49,293 nucleotides of DNA, from positions 1 through 49,293 of the forward strand of contig NZ_BSTR01000059.1 of the NCBI RefSeq assembly GCF_030269645.1. The letters run 5' to 3'. The position numbers and the translations under genes are program-made. This document shows positions 1 through 8,822 of this stretch, in pieces (the stretch's first letter is position 1; every line of letters starts with the position of its first letter). The DNA comes from Actinokineospora sp. NBRC 105648. GTDB lineage: Bacteria > Actinomycetota > Actinomycetes > Mycobacteriales > Pseudonocardiaceae. The notes beneath the pieces are model-generated. The model was not told the origin of the DNA. It made no database searches and saw nothing but the letters and a program-made list of their open reading frames with translations.

Positions 1-6
1 CATAGT

Positions 7-125
7 GTTACGGCGGTCATAGCGGTGGGGAAACGCCCGGTCCCATCCCGAACCCGGAAGCTAAGCCCACCTGCGCCGATGGTACTGCACTCGTGAGGGT
101 GTGGGAGAGTAGGACGCCGCCGGAC
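7..125 (+). rRNA. rrf: 5S ribosomal RNA
   Basis: Typical actinobacterial 5S rRNA of about 118 nt. It opens with GTTACGGCGG, contains the conserved CCCATCCCGAACCCGGAAG loop, and closes with GCCGCCGGAC, which pairs with the 5' end to form helix I. It is a structural RNA of the 50S subunit. Its position at the left edge, with no protein gene before it, implies that the 23S and 16S genes lie immediately outside the window. The exact ends are inferred from pairing and may be off by a few bases. Confidence 0.95.
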
Positions 126-133
126 TATCATTC

Positions 134-191
134 CCGAAAGGGCCTGTGGAGGGGCACGCTAGCGCGTGCGCCATTCCACAGGCCCTTTCGG
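134..191 (+). terminator. rRNA operon intrinsic terminator
   Basis: A perfect 17-bp inverted repeat (134-150 with 175-191, beginning CCGAAAGGGCC) encloses a second GC-rich hairpin (GGCACGC/GCGTGCGCC). It lies 8 nt after the 5S gene. There is no strong T-tract, as is common for actinobacterial terminators. It should end rRNA transcription before the next gene, whose ribosome-binding site begins about 33 nt later. Confidence 0.85.
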
Positions 192-235
192 TGTCAGTGG
201 ATGAGGTTGCGGGAAACCGCACGCAGGAGGATCAC

Positions 236-3200
236 GTGTCGGAGTTCGGGCGACGGAGCGGTGCGGACCGCGGCGACAGTGGCGACTCGGGTCGCCGCAG
301 AGAGCAAGACGGCCCACAGCGCCGCGGTGACAACGAGCGCGGCAACAACCGCACCTCCCACGACCGGGGCGGCTATCGTCCGACCTCCGCTGACCGTGAT
401 CGCGGTGGCTACCGCTCGGGCGCGAGCGACTCGCGTGCTGGTGCGGGTGATCGCGGCCGACCCAGCGACCGCACCGGCTCTGATCGAGGTGGCTACAAGT
501 CGGGTTCCGCCGACCGCGGCCGCTCCGGAGACCGTGACAGCTACCGCCCGGGCTCCTCGGATCGCGGCACTTCCAGCGATCGCGGCGGTTACCGGGGGAA
601 CTCGGACCGCGACCGTTCAGGCTCTTCGGACCGCGGTGGCTATCGCCCGTCATCGGACCGTTCCGGCTCTGGTGATCGTGGCGGCTACCGCTCCAACTCC
701 GATCGACCGGGTTCCAGCGACCGCGGCGGCTACCGCTCCAACTCCGACCGGTCTGGTTCGGGTGACCGTGGTGGCTTCCGGTCCAATTCCGATCGCTCGG
801 GTTCCGGCGACCGCGGTGGTTACCGCCCCAGCTCGGACCGATCTGGCTCGAGCGAGCGCGGTGGCTATCGCCCCAATTCTGATCGTTCTGGTTCGAGCGA
901 GCGCGGTGGCTACCGCCCCAGTTCCGACCGATCTGGCTCGGGTGATCGCGGCGGCTACCGACCGAGTTCGGACCGCTCGGGTTCGGGTAGCACTGGTGGT
1001 TACCGCTCCGGGTCTTCTGATCGAGACCGGTCCAGCTCTGGTGACCGTGGGGGTTACCGCTCGGGGTCTTCGGACCGTGACCGTTCTTCTTCCGACCGCG
1101 GTGGGTTCCGTTCTGATCGGCCCTCTGGTGGGTTCCGGGCCGGATCCTCGGGTGGGGACCGCACCGGGGATCGTGGTGGCTATCGCTCAGACTCCCGTGA
1201 CAGGGACAGCTCGGGCGGCTCGGACCGTGGTGGTTACCGTTCGGGCGGTTCCTCCGATCGTGGCGGGTTCCGCTCTGGTGGGTCTGACGACCGGCGCGAC
1301 TCCCGTCCGGGTTCGGACCGTGGTGGCTATCGCTCCGGTGGGTCCAGCGACCGGCGGGATTCTCGGCCGGGTTCGGACCGTGGGGATTCCCGCTCTGGAG
1401 GGTCTTACGACCGCGGCGGGTCTTCTGACTCCGGCGGCTACCGCTCGGGCGGGTCTTCCTCCGATCGCGGGGGTTCCCGTTCCGGCGGGACCTCGGATCG
1501 TGGTGGTTACCGTTCCGGGGGCACCTCGGACCGCGGCGGCTACCGCTCTGGTGGATCTGATGACCGGCGTGACTCGCGACCGGCTTCTGACCGTGGCGAC
1601 TCCCGGTCTGGTGGGTCGTCTGATCGCGGCGGCTACCGCTCGGGTTCTTCGGACCGTCCGAGCTACCGCGCGGGTGGGTCGTCTGATCGATCCGGTGGCT
1701 CGTCGGACCGTGGTGGCTACCGGTCTGGTTCCTCGGATCGCGGTGGCGACCGCACCGGGTCCTCTGACCGGGGCGGCTACCGCTCCGACTCGGGGGACAA
1801 GGGTGGGTACCGCTCGGGTTCTTCCGACCGGGGCAACCGCTCGGACTCCGACCGCGGCTCCCGTCCCGGGTCTTCCGACCGGGCCGGCTACCGTGGCGAC
1901 TCCGATCGTGGGGGTTACCGCTCGGGCTCGTCGGACCGCGGGGGCTACCGCGCCGGGTCTTCGGACCGGGGTGACTCGCGTCCGGACCGTGGCGGCAGCC
2001 GTGATGGTGGCCGGACCGGGGCAGACCGTGGTGCCCGACCGGACCGTGACTCCGCGGACCGGGGTGGCTACCGGTCCGACCGCGACGACCGTGGCGATCG
2101 CCGTGATCGTGACGACCGCCGTGACGACCGGGCGCCGCGCTCCACTGACCGGCGTGACGGTGACGATGCGTCGAGCCGTCCGGACTCGGTTGACTTGCCC
2201 GCGCGCGACCTGGTTGAGCAGGACGAGCGCTCGGCTGACCGCGCCGACTCCGCGAAGCGTTCACCTGCGGCCGAGTACGACCGCGATGAGCTGACCGCCG
2301 ACGACGGCGAGCCCGACGACCTCCTGTTCACCGACGGCCGGGGTGACTCGGGCGAGTCGTCCGACACCCGCGGCTCGGGTGACAGCGAGACTCCCGGCGC
2401 CCAGGACGGCGACTCCGACGGAGACTCTGACGGCGACTTCAACCGAGACGACCGCTCCGAACGGCCTGCCGCTCAGGGGGATCGGGATGGGGACCCGCGG
2501 TCCGATCAGGATGGCGCCGACCGCCCGGTGCTCGGTGGCGACGAAGCGGACAGCCCCACTCGGGGTGACCAGGTTCCGGGCGAGCGGCCCGCCGCCGACA
2601 GCCGCGGTCGAGATGACCGTGGCCCGCGTCGTGACCACGGCGACCGCGATGATCGTGGCCCGCGTCGCGACGACCGGGACCGGTCCCGGGATGACCGCCG
2701 TGATCGGCCCGCGCGTGGCCGGGACGACCGGCGTGACGATCGCGGCGACCGGGACGACCGCCGTGGACCCCGTCGGGACGACCGCGACGTGGCGCCGGTG
2801 GAGAGCGGACCGGCGGTGCCGGAGGGCGCCGACTACAGCGCCCTCGACGTCGAGGCCCGCGCGGGTCTGCGCAGCCTGCCCAAGTCGTTGGCGGAACTGG
2901 TCGGCAAGCACTTGGTCGCGGCCGGGATGCTCATCGACGAGGACCCCGAGCGCGCACTCGTGCACGCCCGGTACGCCCGGGAGCGCGCCTCCCGGGTCGC
3001 CATGGTGCGGGAGGCCGCCGGGCTGACCGCCTACCACGCGGGCGAGTGGGCCGAGGCGCTGTCCGAGCTGCGCGCCGTCCGGCGGATGAGTGGCGGCAAC
3101 GCCCACATCGCGGTGATGGTCGACTGCGAGCGCGCCCTGGGCCGCCCCGAGCGGGCCCTCGAGCTGGCCAAGGAGGCGGGCAAGGACCTGACCCCCGACG

Positions 3201-3946
3201 TCGCCGTGGAACTGCGCATCGTCAGCGCCGGTGCCCGGCGGGACATGGGGCAGCTGGAGGCCGCGGTCGTCGCCCTGCAGGGTGACGACCTAGACCCCAA
3301 GCGCCGGGACCCGTGGAGCGCGCGGTTGTTCTACGCCTACGCCGACAACCTCGAGGCCGCGGGCCGCGCGGAGGACGCCATCCGCTGGTTCCTGCACGCC
3401 GCCCAGGCCGACGACGACGAGGACACCGACGCCGCCGAGCGCGCGTTCGCCCTCGGCGCCGACGAGTCCGAGATCGCCGCCGCGCTGCCGGGCGAGACGG
3501 TCGAGATCGACGACAGCGACGACACCGCGGACAGCGACGACAGCGACGACCCAGTGGACTCCGAGGAAGCTGCCGAGCCCGCCTCGGTGCCCGGAACCTC
3601 CACTGTGGACGATTCCGAGGCCGACGAGGCCGACGAGGCCGACGAGGCCGACGAGGCCGACGAGGTCGACGAGGCCGACGAGGCCGACGAGGTCGACGAG
3701 GTCGAGGAAGCCGAGCTGCCGCAGGCGGGTCAGCCCATTGGGGTGTCCACTCCGGACTCTTCTGCGGATGGGGTGTCCAAGGACCCCGAGGACGCTGTCC
3801 CGGCGGACGGCGACACGGTCGCCGAGACCGAGGTGCCTGCGGACGACAAGAAGACGGCCACCGAACCCAACTCGTCGGTCGACCGCGAGGTCGAGGGCGA
3901 CGCGGACGGTGAGGGGACCGGTCAGGCCGAGCGCCGCGATGGGTGA
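236..3946 (+). CDS. Large Arg/Gly/Ser-repeat protein with C-terminal TPR-like domain
   Basis: Product of 1236 aa. The GTG start is chosen because AGGAGG lies 5 nt upstream; earlier in-frame starts fall inside the rRNA terminator. Residues ~30-630 are a low-complexity array of roughly forty SDRGGYRSG-type units, rich in R, G, S, D and aromatic Y/F. Residues ~640-860 are Asp/Arg-rich. Residues ~860-1080 form a helical TPR-like domain (e.g. AALVHARYARERA-like helices). The tail is very acidic, with DEA/DEV tripeptide runs. By position it corresponds to the Rv1691-type TPR protein of mycobacteria, but the N-terminal array is far longer. RGG-like arrays bind RNA and promote condensates in other proteins, so an RNA- or ribosome-related role is plausible but unproven. 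It is the first gene of a coupled run and overlaps the next gene by 8 bp. Confidence 0.85.
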   Translation: MSEFGRRSGADRGDSGDSGRRREQDGPQRRGDNERGNNRTSHDRGGYRPTSADRDRGGYRSGASDSRAGAGDRGRPSDRTGSDRGGYKSGSADRGRSGDRDSYRPGSSDRGTSSDRGGYRGNSDRDRSGSSDRGGYRPSSDRSGSGDRGGYRSNSDRPGSSDRGGYRSNSDRSGSGDRGGFRSNSDRSGSGDRGGYRPSSDRSGSSERGGYRPNSDRSGSSERGGYRPSSDRSGSGDRGGYRPSSDRSGSGSTGGYRSGSSDRDRSSSGDRGGYRSGSSDRDRSSSDRGGFRSDRPSGGFRAGSSGGDRTGDRGGYRSDSRDRDSSGGSDRGGYRSGGSSDRGGFRSGGSDDRRDSRPGSDRGGYRSGGSSDRRDSRPGSDRGDSRSGGSYDRGGSSDSGGYRSGGSSSDRGGSRSGGTSDRGGYRSGGTSDRGGYRSGGSDDRRDSRPASDRGDSRSGGSSDRGGYRSGSSDRPSYRAGGSSDRSGGSSDRGGYRSGSSDRGGDRTGSSDRGGYRSDSGDKGGYRSGSSDRGNRSDSDRGSRPGSSDRAGYRGDSDRGGYRSGSSDRGGYRAGSSDRGDSRPDRGGSRDGGRTGADRGARPDRDSADRGGYRSDRDDRGDRRDRDDRRDDRAPRSTDRRDGDDASSRPDSVDLPARDLVEQDERSADRADSAKRSPAAEYDRDELTADDGEPDDLLFTDGRGDSGESSDTRGSGDSETPGAQDGDSDGDSDGDFNRDDRSERPAAQGDRDGDPRSDQDGADRPVLGGDEADSPTRGDQVPGERPAADSRGRDDRGPRRDHGDRDDRGPRRDDRDRSRDDRRDRPARGRDDRRDDRGDRDDRRGPRRDDRDVAPVESGPAVPEGADYSALDVEARAGLRSLPKSLAELVGKHLVAAGMLIDEDPERALVHARYARERASRVAMVREAAGLTAYHAGEWAEALSELRAVRRMSGGNAHIAVMVDCERALGRPERALELAKEAGKDLTPDVAVELRIVSAGARRDMGQLEAAVVALQGDDLDPKRRDPWSARLFYAYADNLEAAGRAEDAIRWFLHAAQADDDEDTDAAERAFALGADESEIAAALPGETVEIDDSDDTADSDDSDDPVDSEEAAEPASVPGTSTVDDSEADEADEADEADEADEVDEADEADEVDEVEEAELPQAGQPIGVSTPDSSADGVSKDPEDAVPADGDTVAETEVPADDKKTATEPNSSVDREVEGDADGEGTGQAERRDG

Positions 3947-4925
3947 CCGGCTGGTCGACGTCTACGACGCCCTCCTGTTCGACCTCGACGGCACTGTCTA
4001 CCGGGGCGGCCAAGCCGTCCCGGGGGCCGCGGCCGCCGTGGCCGCGGTGCGGGCGAACCGCACCGCGGTGCGGTTCGTGACCAACAACGCCTCGCGGTCG
4101 CCGCAGGACGTCGCCGCGCACCTCGTCGGGCTCGGTATCGACGCCGAGGTCGACGAGGTCAGCACGAGCGCCCAGGCCGGTGCCGCCGTGGTCGCGGAAC
4201 GGCTCGCGCCCGGGGACGCCGTGCTCGTGCTGGGCACCGCCGCGCTCGCCGCCGAGGTGACCGCGCGCGGGCTGGTGCCCGTCCGCACCGCCGACGCCGG
4301 GCCGAAGGCCGTCCTGCAGGGGCTGTCCCCGGATCTGGCCTGGCGCGACCTCGCCGAGGCCGCGCTGGTGATCCGGTCGGGGGCGCTGTGGGTCGCCTGC
4401 AACGTCGACCGCACCCTGCCCACCGAACGCGGGCTGCTGCCCGGCAACGGCGCGCTGGTGCACGCGCTCGTGATCGCCACCGAGCGCGAGCCGGTGGTCG
4501 CGGGCAAGCCCGCCGCCCCGCTGATGGACGAGTCGGTCCGCTCCGCCGGGGCCGCGCACCCGCTCGTCGTGGGCGACCGGCTCGACACCGACATCGAGGG
4601 CGCGGTCGCCACCGGGCTCGACTCGCTCCTCGTCCTCACCGGGGTGGCGACGGCGCGAAACGTCCTGGAGGCGCCGCGGCAGCACCGGCCGACGTACCTG
4701 GCCGCGGACATCCGAGCGGTCACCGAGACCACCGACGCCGTGGCGATCGGCCCCAAGCCGGGCTGGGACGTCCGGGTCGACGGCGACCGGATCCGGGTCG
4801 AGGGGGCAGGCGACCCGCTGGACCTGCTGCGGGCCCTGTGCGCGGCGCGGTGGGCACTGGACGGGCCGGTCCGGCTCGACGCCCACCCCGCCCTGGCGGC
4901 CCTCGGGCTCACCGGCTCGAGCTGA
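3939..4925 (+). CDS. HAD-superfamily phosphatase (NagD-like, Rv1692 type)
   Basis: Product of 328 aa. The ATG at 3939 overlaps the upstream stop and is preferred over longer in-frame extensions, which lie in the previous gene. All HAD motifs are present: motif I LLFDLDGTVYRG (nucleophile Asp and general acid Asp), motif II FVTNNAS, motif III Lys in VVAGKPAAP, and motif IV VVGDRLDTDIEG. The cap position fits the class IIA NagD/p-nitrophenylphosphatase group, and the C-terminal ~70 aa form an extra domain as in Rv1692. The mycobacterial homologue removes phosphate from glycerol-3-phosphate during lipid recycling; that substrate is inferred here from synteny only. Cytosolic enzyme. Confidence 0.88.
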   Translation: MGDRLVDVYDALLFDLDGTVYRGGQAVPGAAAAVAAVRANRTAVRFVTNNASRSPQDVAAHLVGLGIDAEVDEVSTSAQAGAAVVAERLAPGDAVLVLGTAALAAEVTARGLVPVRTADAGPKAVLQGLSPDLAWRDLAEAALVIRSGALWVACNVDRTLPTERGLLPGNGALVHALVIATEREPVVAGKPAAPLMDESVRSAGAAHPLVVGDRLDTDIEGAVATGLDSLLVLTGVATARNVLEAPRQHRPTYLAADIRAVTETTDAVAIGPKPGWDVRVDGDRIRVEGAGDPLDLLRALCAARWALDGPVRLDAHPALAALGLTGSS

Positions 4926-4941
4926 TCCCGAGCGGCACCAC

Positions 4942-4983
4942 GATCGGACTGCGAAGATCGGACAGCGACGATCGGATAGCGTG
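4942..4983 (+). repeat. Three tandem 14-bp repeats in promoter region
   Basis: Three head-to-tail copies of GATCGGA(C/T)(T/A)GCG(A/T)N begin at 4942, 4956 and 4970. The third copy has diverged so that it contains the -10-like hexamer TAGCGT of the next gene. The arrangement looks like an array of regulator half-sites, or a duplication that created a promoter. Confidence 0.75.
4977..4982 (+). promoter_or_regulatory. Probable -10 hexamer (TAGCGT) for the 56-aa microprotein gene
   Basis: TAGCGT fits the actinobacterial TAnnnT consensus. It ends 6 nt before the GTG at 4989, which would place the transcription start on the start codon (leaderless mRNA). No clear -35 box is seen, and the repeated GATCGGAC units lie just upstream. 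Confidence 0.5.
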
Positions 4984-4988
4984 GAGGA

Positions 4989-5159
4989 GTGCAGGTGGAC
5001 AACCCCCCGATCCCCGGCCCGCCCCGGGACGCCGCGATCGACGAGGCGATGGCCGGGCTGGACGGGCTCGACGCGCTGCCGGTGGCCGCGCACGTGGACC
5101 GGTTCGACACGGTGCACATCGCGCTGACGGCCGCCCTGGCCACCATCGACAAGGTCTGA
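4989..5159 (+). CDS. Conserved actinobacterial microprotein (Rv1693-like)
   Basis: A 56-aa acidic, Ala/Asp/Leu-rich protein with no signal peptide or membrane segment. The C-terminal two thirds looks like a pair of amphipathic helices (AIDEAMAGLDGLD and VHIALTAALATID). Its length and position between the HAD phosphatase and tlyA match Rv1693 of M. tuberculosis (58 aa), so it is probably a real gene. Two starts compete: GTG 4989 as a leaderless start 6 nt after TAGCGT, or GTG 4995 with GGAGG 7 nt upstream (54 aa). The tlyA start follows 3 nt after its stop, so the two genes are cotranscribed. Function unknown. Confidence 0.75.
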   Translation: MQVDNPPIPGPPRDAAIDEAMAGLDGLDALPVAAHVDRFDTVHIALTAALATIDKV

Positions 5160-5162
5160 GCG

Positions 5163-5972
5163 GTGCCCAGAAGGGCGCGCCTGGACGCCGAGCTGGTCCG
5201 CCGCGGTCTCGCCCGCTCCCGTGACCACGCCAGTGAGCTGATCGCCGCGGGCCGGGTCACCGTGCGCGGCTCCGTCGCCAGCAAACCCGCCACCGGGGTG
5301 GAGACCGACGCCCCGGTCGTGGTCCGGGAGCTGGTCGACGACCCGAACTGGGCCTCCCGCGGCGCGCACAAGCTGATCGGCGCGCTGGACGCCTTCCCCG
5401 AGGTCGCCGTCGAAGGCAGGCGCTGCCTGGATGCGGGCGCCTCGACCGGCGGGTTCACCGACGTGCTGCTGCGCCGCGGCGCGACCCGGGTCGTGGCCGC
5501 CGACGTCGGGCGCGGTCAGCTGGTGTGGCGGCTGCAGAACGACGAGCGCGTGGTCGTGTTGGACAAGACCAACGTCCGATCGCTGACCCCGGAGGACATC
5601 GGCGGCCCGGTCGACCTGGTCGTCGCCGACCTCTCGTTCATCTCGCTGCGCTTGGTGCTGCCCGCGCTGGCCGCCTGCGCGGGCCCCGGCGCCGACCTGC
5701 TGCCGATGGTCAAACCGCAGTTCGAGGTCGGCAAGGAGCGGCTGGGCACCGGTGGCGTGGTGCGCGAGCCCGAGCTGCGCGCCGAGGTCGTCACCCGGCT
5801 GCTCAAGGCCGCCGGTGAGCTCGGCCTGCGCGCGCACGGCGTGGTCGCCAGCCCGCTGCCCGGCCCGGCGGGCAACGTCGAGTACTTCGCCTGGTTGCGC
5901 CGGGGTGACCCGCTGGCCGACGACGAGGCGAGCGCACTGGTCGAGACAGCCGTCCAGGAGGGGCCGCGATGA
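5163..5972 (+). CDS. tlyA: 16S/23S rRNA 2'-O-methyltransferase TlyA
   Basis: A 269-aa protein with an N-terminal S4 RNA-binding domain (residues ~1-60) followed by an FtsJ/RrmJ-type methyltransferase domain. Visible motifs are the SAM-binding LDAGASTGGFTDVLL loop and the K-D-K-E catalytic set: Lys70 in SRGAHK, Asp in VVADLSF, Lys in MVKPQF and Glu in GNVEYF. Mycobacterial TlyA methylates ribose of C1409 in 16S and C1920 in 23S rRNA, which makes ribosomes sensitive to capreomycin and viomycin. The GTG start follows the microprotein gene by 3 nt, and the stop overlaps the nadK ATG (ATGA), so translation is coupled. Confidence 0.95.
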   Translation: MPRRARLDAELVRRGLARSRDHASELIAAGRVTVRGSVASKPATGVETDAPVVVRELVDDPNWASRGAHKLIGALDAFPEVAVEGRRCLDAGASTGGFTDVLLRRGATRVVAADVGRGQLVWRLQNDERVVVLDKTNVRSLTPEDIGGPVDLVVADLSFISLRLVLPALAACAGPGADLLPMVKPQFEVGKERLGTGGVVREPELRAEVVTRLLKAAGELGLRAHGVVASPLPGPAGNVEYFAWLRRGDPLADDEASALVETAVQEGPR

Positions 5973-6850
5973 GGGAGATCCTGCTGGTCGTGCACACCGG
6001 GTACGCGCACAACCGGCACGTCGCCGAGAAGGTGGCGGGCTGGTTCGCCGCGGCGGGGGTGCGGTTGCGGGTGGTCGACGACGAGGCGCCCGACCTCAAC
6101 CCCGCCTGCTACAGCCGGGTGGTGCCGCTGGGGCCGGAGGCCGCCGTGGGCACCGAGCTGGTGTTCGTGCTCGGCGGCGACGGCACCCTGCTGCGGGCCG
6201 CCGAGCTCGCGCACCCCGCCGGGGTCCCGGTGCTCGGGGTCAACCTCGGTCGGGTGGGCTTCCTCGCCGAGGCCGAGTCCGACGCGCTGGCCGAGGCAGT
6301 CGAGCGGGTCGTGCACGAGGACTACCGGGTCGAGGACCGGATGACCGTGGACGTCACCGCCACCCGCGACGGGGTGGTGCTCGCCGACACCTGGGCGCTC
6401 AACGAGGCCAGCGTGGAGAAGAGCAGCCGCGAGCGGATCCTGGACGTGCGGATCGAGGTGGACGGCCGCCCGGTGTCCTCCTTCGGCTGCGACGGCGTGC
6501 TGTGCGCCACGCCGACCGGGTCGACCGCCTACGCCTACTCCGCGGGCGGGCCGATCGTCTGGCCCGACGTGCAGGCCATGCTGGTGGTGCCGAGCAACGC
6601 GCACGCGATGTTCTCCCGGCCGCTCGCGGTGTCGCCGAACTCCGTGGTCAGCGTGGAGGTCGACCCCGACGGCCACCCCGCCGTGCTGTGCTGCGACGGC
6701 AGGCGCACCTTCGAGATCCCGCCGGGCACCCGGATCGACGTGCGCGGCGGCCGCACCCCGATCCGGCTGGTCCGGCTGCGCCACGACCCGTTCACCGACC
6801 GGCTGGTCGACAAGTTCGCCCTGCCGGTGCACGGGTGGCGGTCGCGGTGA
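5969..6850 (+). CDS. nadK: NAD kinase
   Basis: A 293-aa cytosolic enzyme that phosphorylates NAD to NADP using ATP or polyphosphate. Diagnostic motifs are VLGGDGTLLRAAE (residues ~67-79), the NE motif in ALNEASVEKSS (~145) and the glycine-rich CATPTGSTAYAYSAGG (~178-193). Length is typical of actinobacterial PpnK. The ATG overlaps the tlyA stop by 4 bp. Downstream, recN has its own probable promoter. Confidence 0.96.
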   Translation: MREILLVVHTGYAHNRHVAEKVAGWFAAAGVRLRVVDDEAPDLNPACYSRVVPLGPEAAVGTELVFVLGGDGTLLRAAELAHPAGVPVLGVNLGRVGFLAEAESDALAEAVERVVHEDYRVEDRMTVDVTATRDGVVLADTWALNEASVEKSSRERILDVRIEVDGRPVSSFGCDGVLCATPTGSTAYAYSAGGPIVWPDVQAMLVVPSNAHAMFSRPLAVSPNSVVSVEVDPDGHPAVLCCDGRRTFEIPPGTRIDVRGGRTPIRLVRLRHDPFTDRLVDKFALPVHGWRSR

Positions 6851-6889
6851 TCGTGTGGACGGCCGCACGTCGGTGTCACCGGGAGCCGC

Positions 6890-6895
6890 TAGGGT
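6890..6895 (+). promoter_or_regulatory. Probable -10 hexamer (TAGGGT) of a leaderless recN promoter
   Basis: TAGGGT lies 7 nt before the GTG at 6903. That spacing puts the likely transcription start on the start codon. It also supports the GTG start, which aligns with the N-terminus of mycobacterial RecN. No LexA box is visible here. Confidence 0.5.
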
Positions 6896-6902
6896 GCGCC
6901 CT

Positions 6903-8726
6903 GTGCTAGCCGAGATGCGCATCCAGGACCTCGGCGTCATCGACGAGGCCACGCTCGAGCTCCACCGCGGCTTCACCGTGGTGACCGGGGAGACCGGTGC
7001 GGGCAAGACGATGGTCGTCACCGGGCTGCACCTGCTCTCCGGTGGCAGGGGCGAGGCGTCGAGGGTCCGCAGTGGCAAGTCCAAGGCCGTGGTCGAGGGC
7101 CGGTTCGAGGGGTTGACCGACACCGCGGCCGCCCGGGTCGCCACCGAGGCGGGCGCCGAGCCCGAGGACGACGGCAGCCTGATCACGCTGCGCACGGTCA
7201 GCACCGACGGGCGCTCGCGGGCGCACGTCGGCGGCCGGTCGGTGCCGGTGGGCGTGCTGTCCGACCTGGCCGAGCAGCTGATCGCGGTGCACGGCCAGAA
7301 CGACCAGCTGCGCCTGCTGCGGCCCGCCGAGCAGCGCGCGGTGATCGACCGGTTCGCCGGTGACGACCTCGCCGAGGTGCTCGCCGCCTACCGCGCGGTG
7401 CGCGAGGAGTGGCTGGCGGTCACCGCCGAGCTCGACGACCGTACCCGCCGGGCCAAGGAGATGGCCCGCGAGGCCGACATCCTGCGGATGGGCCTGGAGG
7501 AGATCACCGCGGTCGACCCGCAGGCGGGTGAGGACACCGAGCTGGTCGATCAGGCCCGCAGGCTGGCCGACGCCGACCAGCTGCGCGAGGCCGCCACCGG
7601 CGCGAGCTACGCGGTCTCCGGCTCCGCCGACGGCGACCCGGACGCCCCCGGCGCGCTGGGCATGATCGGCGAGGCGCAGCGGCGGCTGGCCGGGTCCGAG
7701 GACCCGCGGCTGCGCGAGCTGGAGCCCCGGTTGGCCGAGGCCGCCGTGCTGCTCACCGACGTGGGCGCCGAGCTGACCGCCTACCTCGACAGCCTCGACG
7801 CCGACCCGGCCGCGCTGGAGCGGGTGCTGGCCCGCCAGGCCGAGCTCAAGGCGATCACCCGCAAGTACGCCGCCGACGTCGACGGGGTGCTGGCCTGGGC
7901 GCGCGACGCGGTCGACAAGCTGGCCGGGCTGGACACCTCGGAGGAGGCGCTGGGCGAGCTCGCGGCCCGCAAGTCCGCGCTGGCGGTGCGGCTGGCCGAG
8001 TTCGCGGTGACGCTGAGCGCCGCGCGCGCCGAGGCCGCCGACGAGCTGGCCAAGGCCGTCACCGACGAGCTGGGCGGGCTGGCGATGGGCCAGTCCAGCA
8101 TCCAGATCACCGTGCGGCCGCGGCAGGCCGAGGCCAACGACCCGGTCGCGCTGCGGGTCGGCGCCCAGTTGCTGCACGCGGGCGCCGACGGCGTGGACGA
8201 CGTGGAGCTGCTGCTGGTCGCGCACGACGGTGCCCAGCCGCTGCCGGTGCACAAGGGTGCCTCCGGTGGTGAGCTGTCCCGGGTGATGCTGGCCATCGAG
8301 GTCGTGCTGGCGCACTCCGACCCGGTGCCGACGCTGGTGTTCGACGAGGTCGACGCCGGGGTGGGCGGCCGGGCGGCGGTGGAGATCGGGCGCAGGCTGG
8401 CCCGGCTCGCGCGCAGCCACCAGGTGGTCGTGGTGACCCACCTGGCGCAGGTCGCCGCGTTCGCCGACCGGCACCTGATCGTCGACAAGGGCGTGCACGG
8501 CGGGGTCACCCGCAGCGACGTGCGCACCCTGGACGAGACGCAGCGCGTGGTCGAGCTGGCGCGGATGCTCGCGGGCATGGAGTCCACCGAGACCGGGCGC
8601 GCGCACGCCGAGGAGCTGCTCGCCCTGGCCGACGGGGAGAAGCACGACTGGGACCTGACCGGGAAGCCGCGGCCCAAGCGCAAGAAGCGGGCGGCGGGGC
8701 GGGAAAACGACACGTCGGCCCGGTGA
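6903..8726 (+). CDS. recN: DNA repair protein RecN
   Basis: A 607-aa SMC-like ATPase that acts early in double-strand-break repair. It has Walker A GETGAGKTM near the N-terminus, two long coiled-coil arms flanking a short hinge, an ABC signature in GASGGELSRVMLAIE, Walker B LVFDEVDAGVGG and the switch histidine in VVVTHLAQVAAF. The start VLAEMRIQDLG matches the family N-terminus (MLTEIRI in M. tuberculosis), so the longer in-frame start at 6855 is rejected. A basic Lys/Arg tail (KPRPKRKKRAAG) may add nonspecific DNA binding. Full length, no missing motif. Confidence 0.96.
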   Translation: MLAEMRIQDLGVIDEATLELHRGFTVVTGETGAGKTMVVTGLHLLSGGRGEASRVRSGKSKAVVEGRFEGLTDTAAARVATEAGAEPEDDGSLITLRTVSTDGRSRAHVGGRSVPVGVLSDLAEQLIAVHGQNDQLRLLRPAEQRAVIDRFAGDDLAEVLAAYRAVREEWLAVTAELDDRTRRAKEMAREADILRMGLEEITAVDPQAGEDTELVDQARRLADADQLREAATGASYAVSGSADGDPDAPGALGMIGEAQRRLAGSEDPRLRELEPRLAEAAVLLTDVGAELTAYLDSLDADPAALERVLARQAELKAITRKYAADVDGVLAWARDAVDKLAGLDTSEEALGELAARKSALAVRLAEFAVTLSAARAEAADELAKAVTDELGGLAMGQSSIQITVRPRQAEANDPVALRVGAQLLHAGADGVDDVELLLVAHDGAQPLPVHKGASGGELSRVMLAIEVVLAHSDPVPTLVFDEVDAGVGGRAAVEIGRRLARLARSHQVVVVTHLAQVAAFADRHLIVDKGVHGGVTRSDVRTLDETQRVVELARMLAGMESTETGRAHAEELLALADGEKHDWDLTGKPRPKRKKRAAGRENDTSAR

Positions 8727-8822
8727 TCAGGCAAGATCGACATCGGGTCAACCCCATCACCCGTTCGCCCGCGCCCGGCGTGGCGAGCGGACTAAGCGCG
8801 GTCCGTTTGCCACCATCGGGCC

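Noticed and set aside
300..2110. Possible CRISPR-like repeat array
   Set aside because: The repeats are contiguous, degenerate, in frame and translate to SDRGGYRSG units without unique spacers of constant length. It is a protein repeat.
93..2294. Long open frames on both strands across the repeat gene (plus-strand Arg/Ala/Thr-rich, minus-strand His/Gly/Ser-rich)
   Set aside because: They are shadows of the repetitive GC-rich codons of the Arg/Gly/Ser protein. They lack ribosome-binding sites and overlap the 5S gene or terminator; the frame with AGGAGG and a conserved TPR domain is the real one.
3222..5837. 871-codon minus-strand open frame
   Set aside because: Antisense to the TPR protein, HAD phosphatase and tlyA, all of which have clear motifs. 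Composition is Arg/Gly/Pro-rich nonsense.
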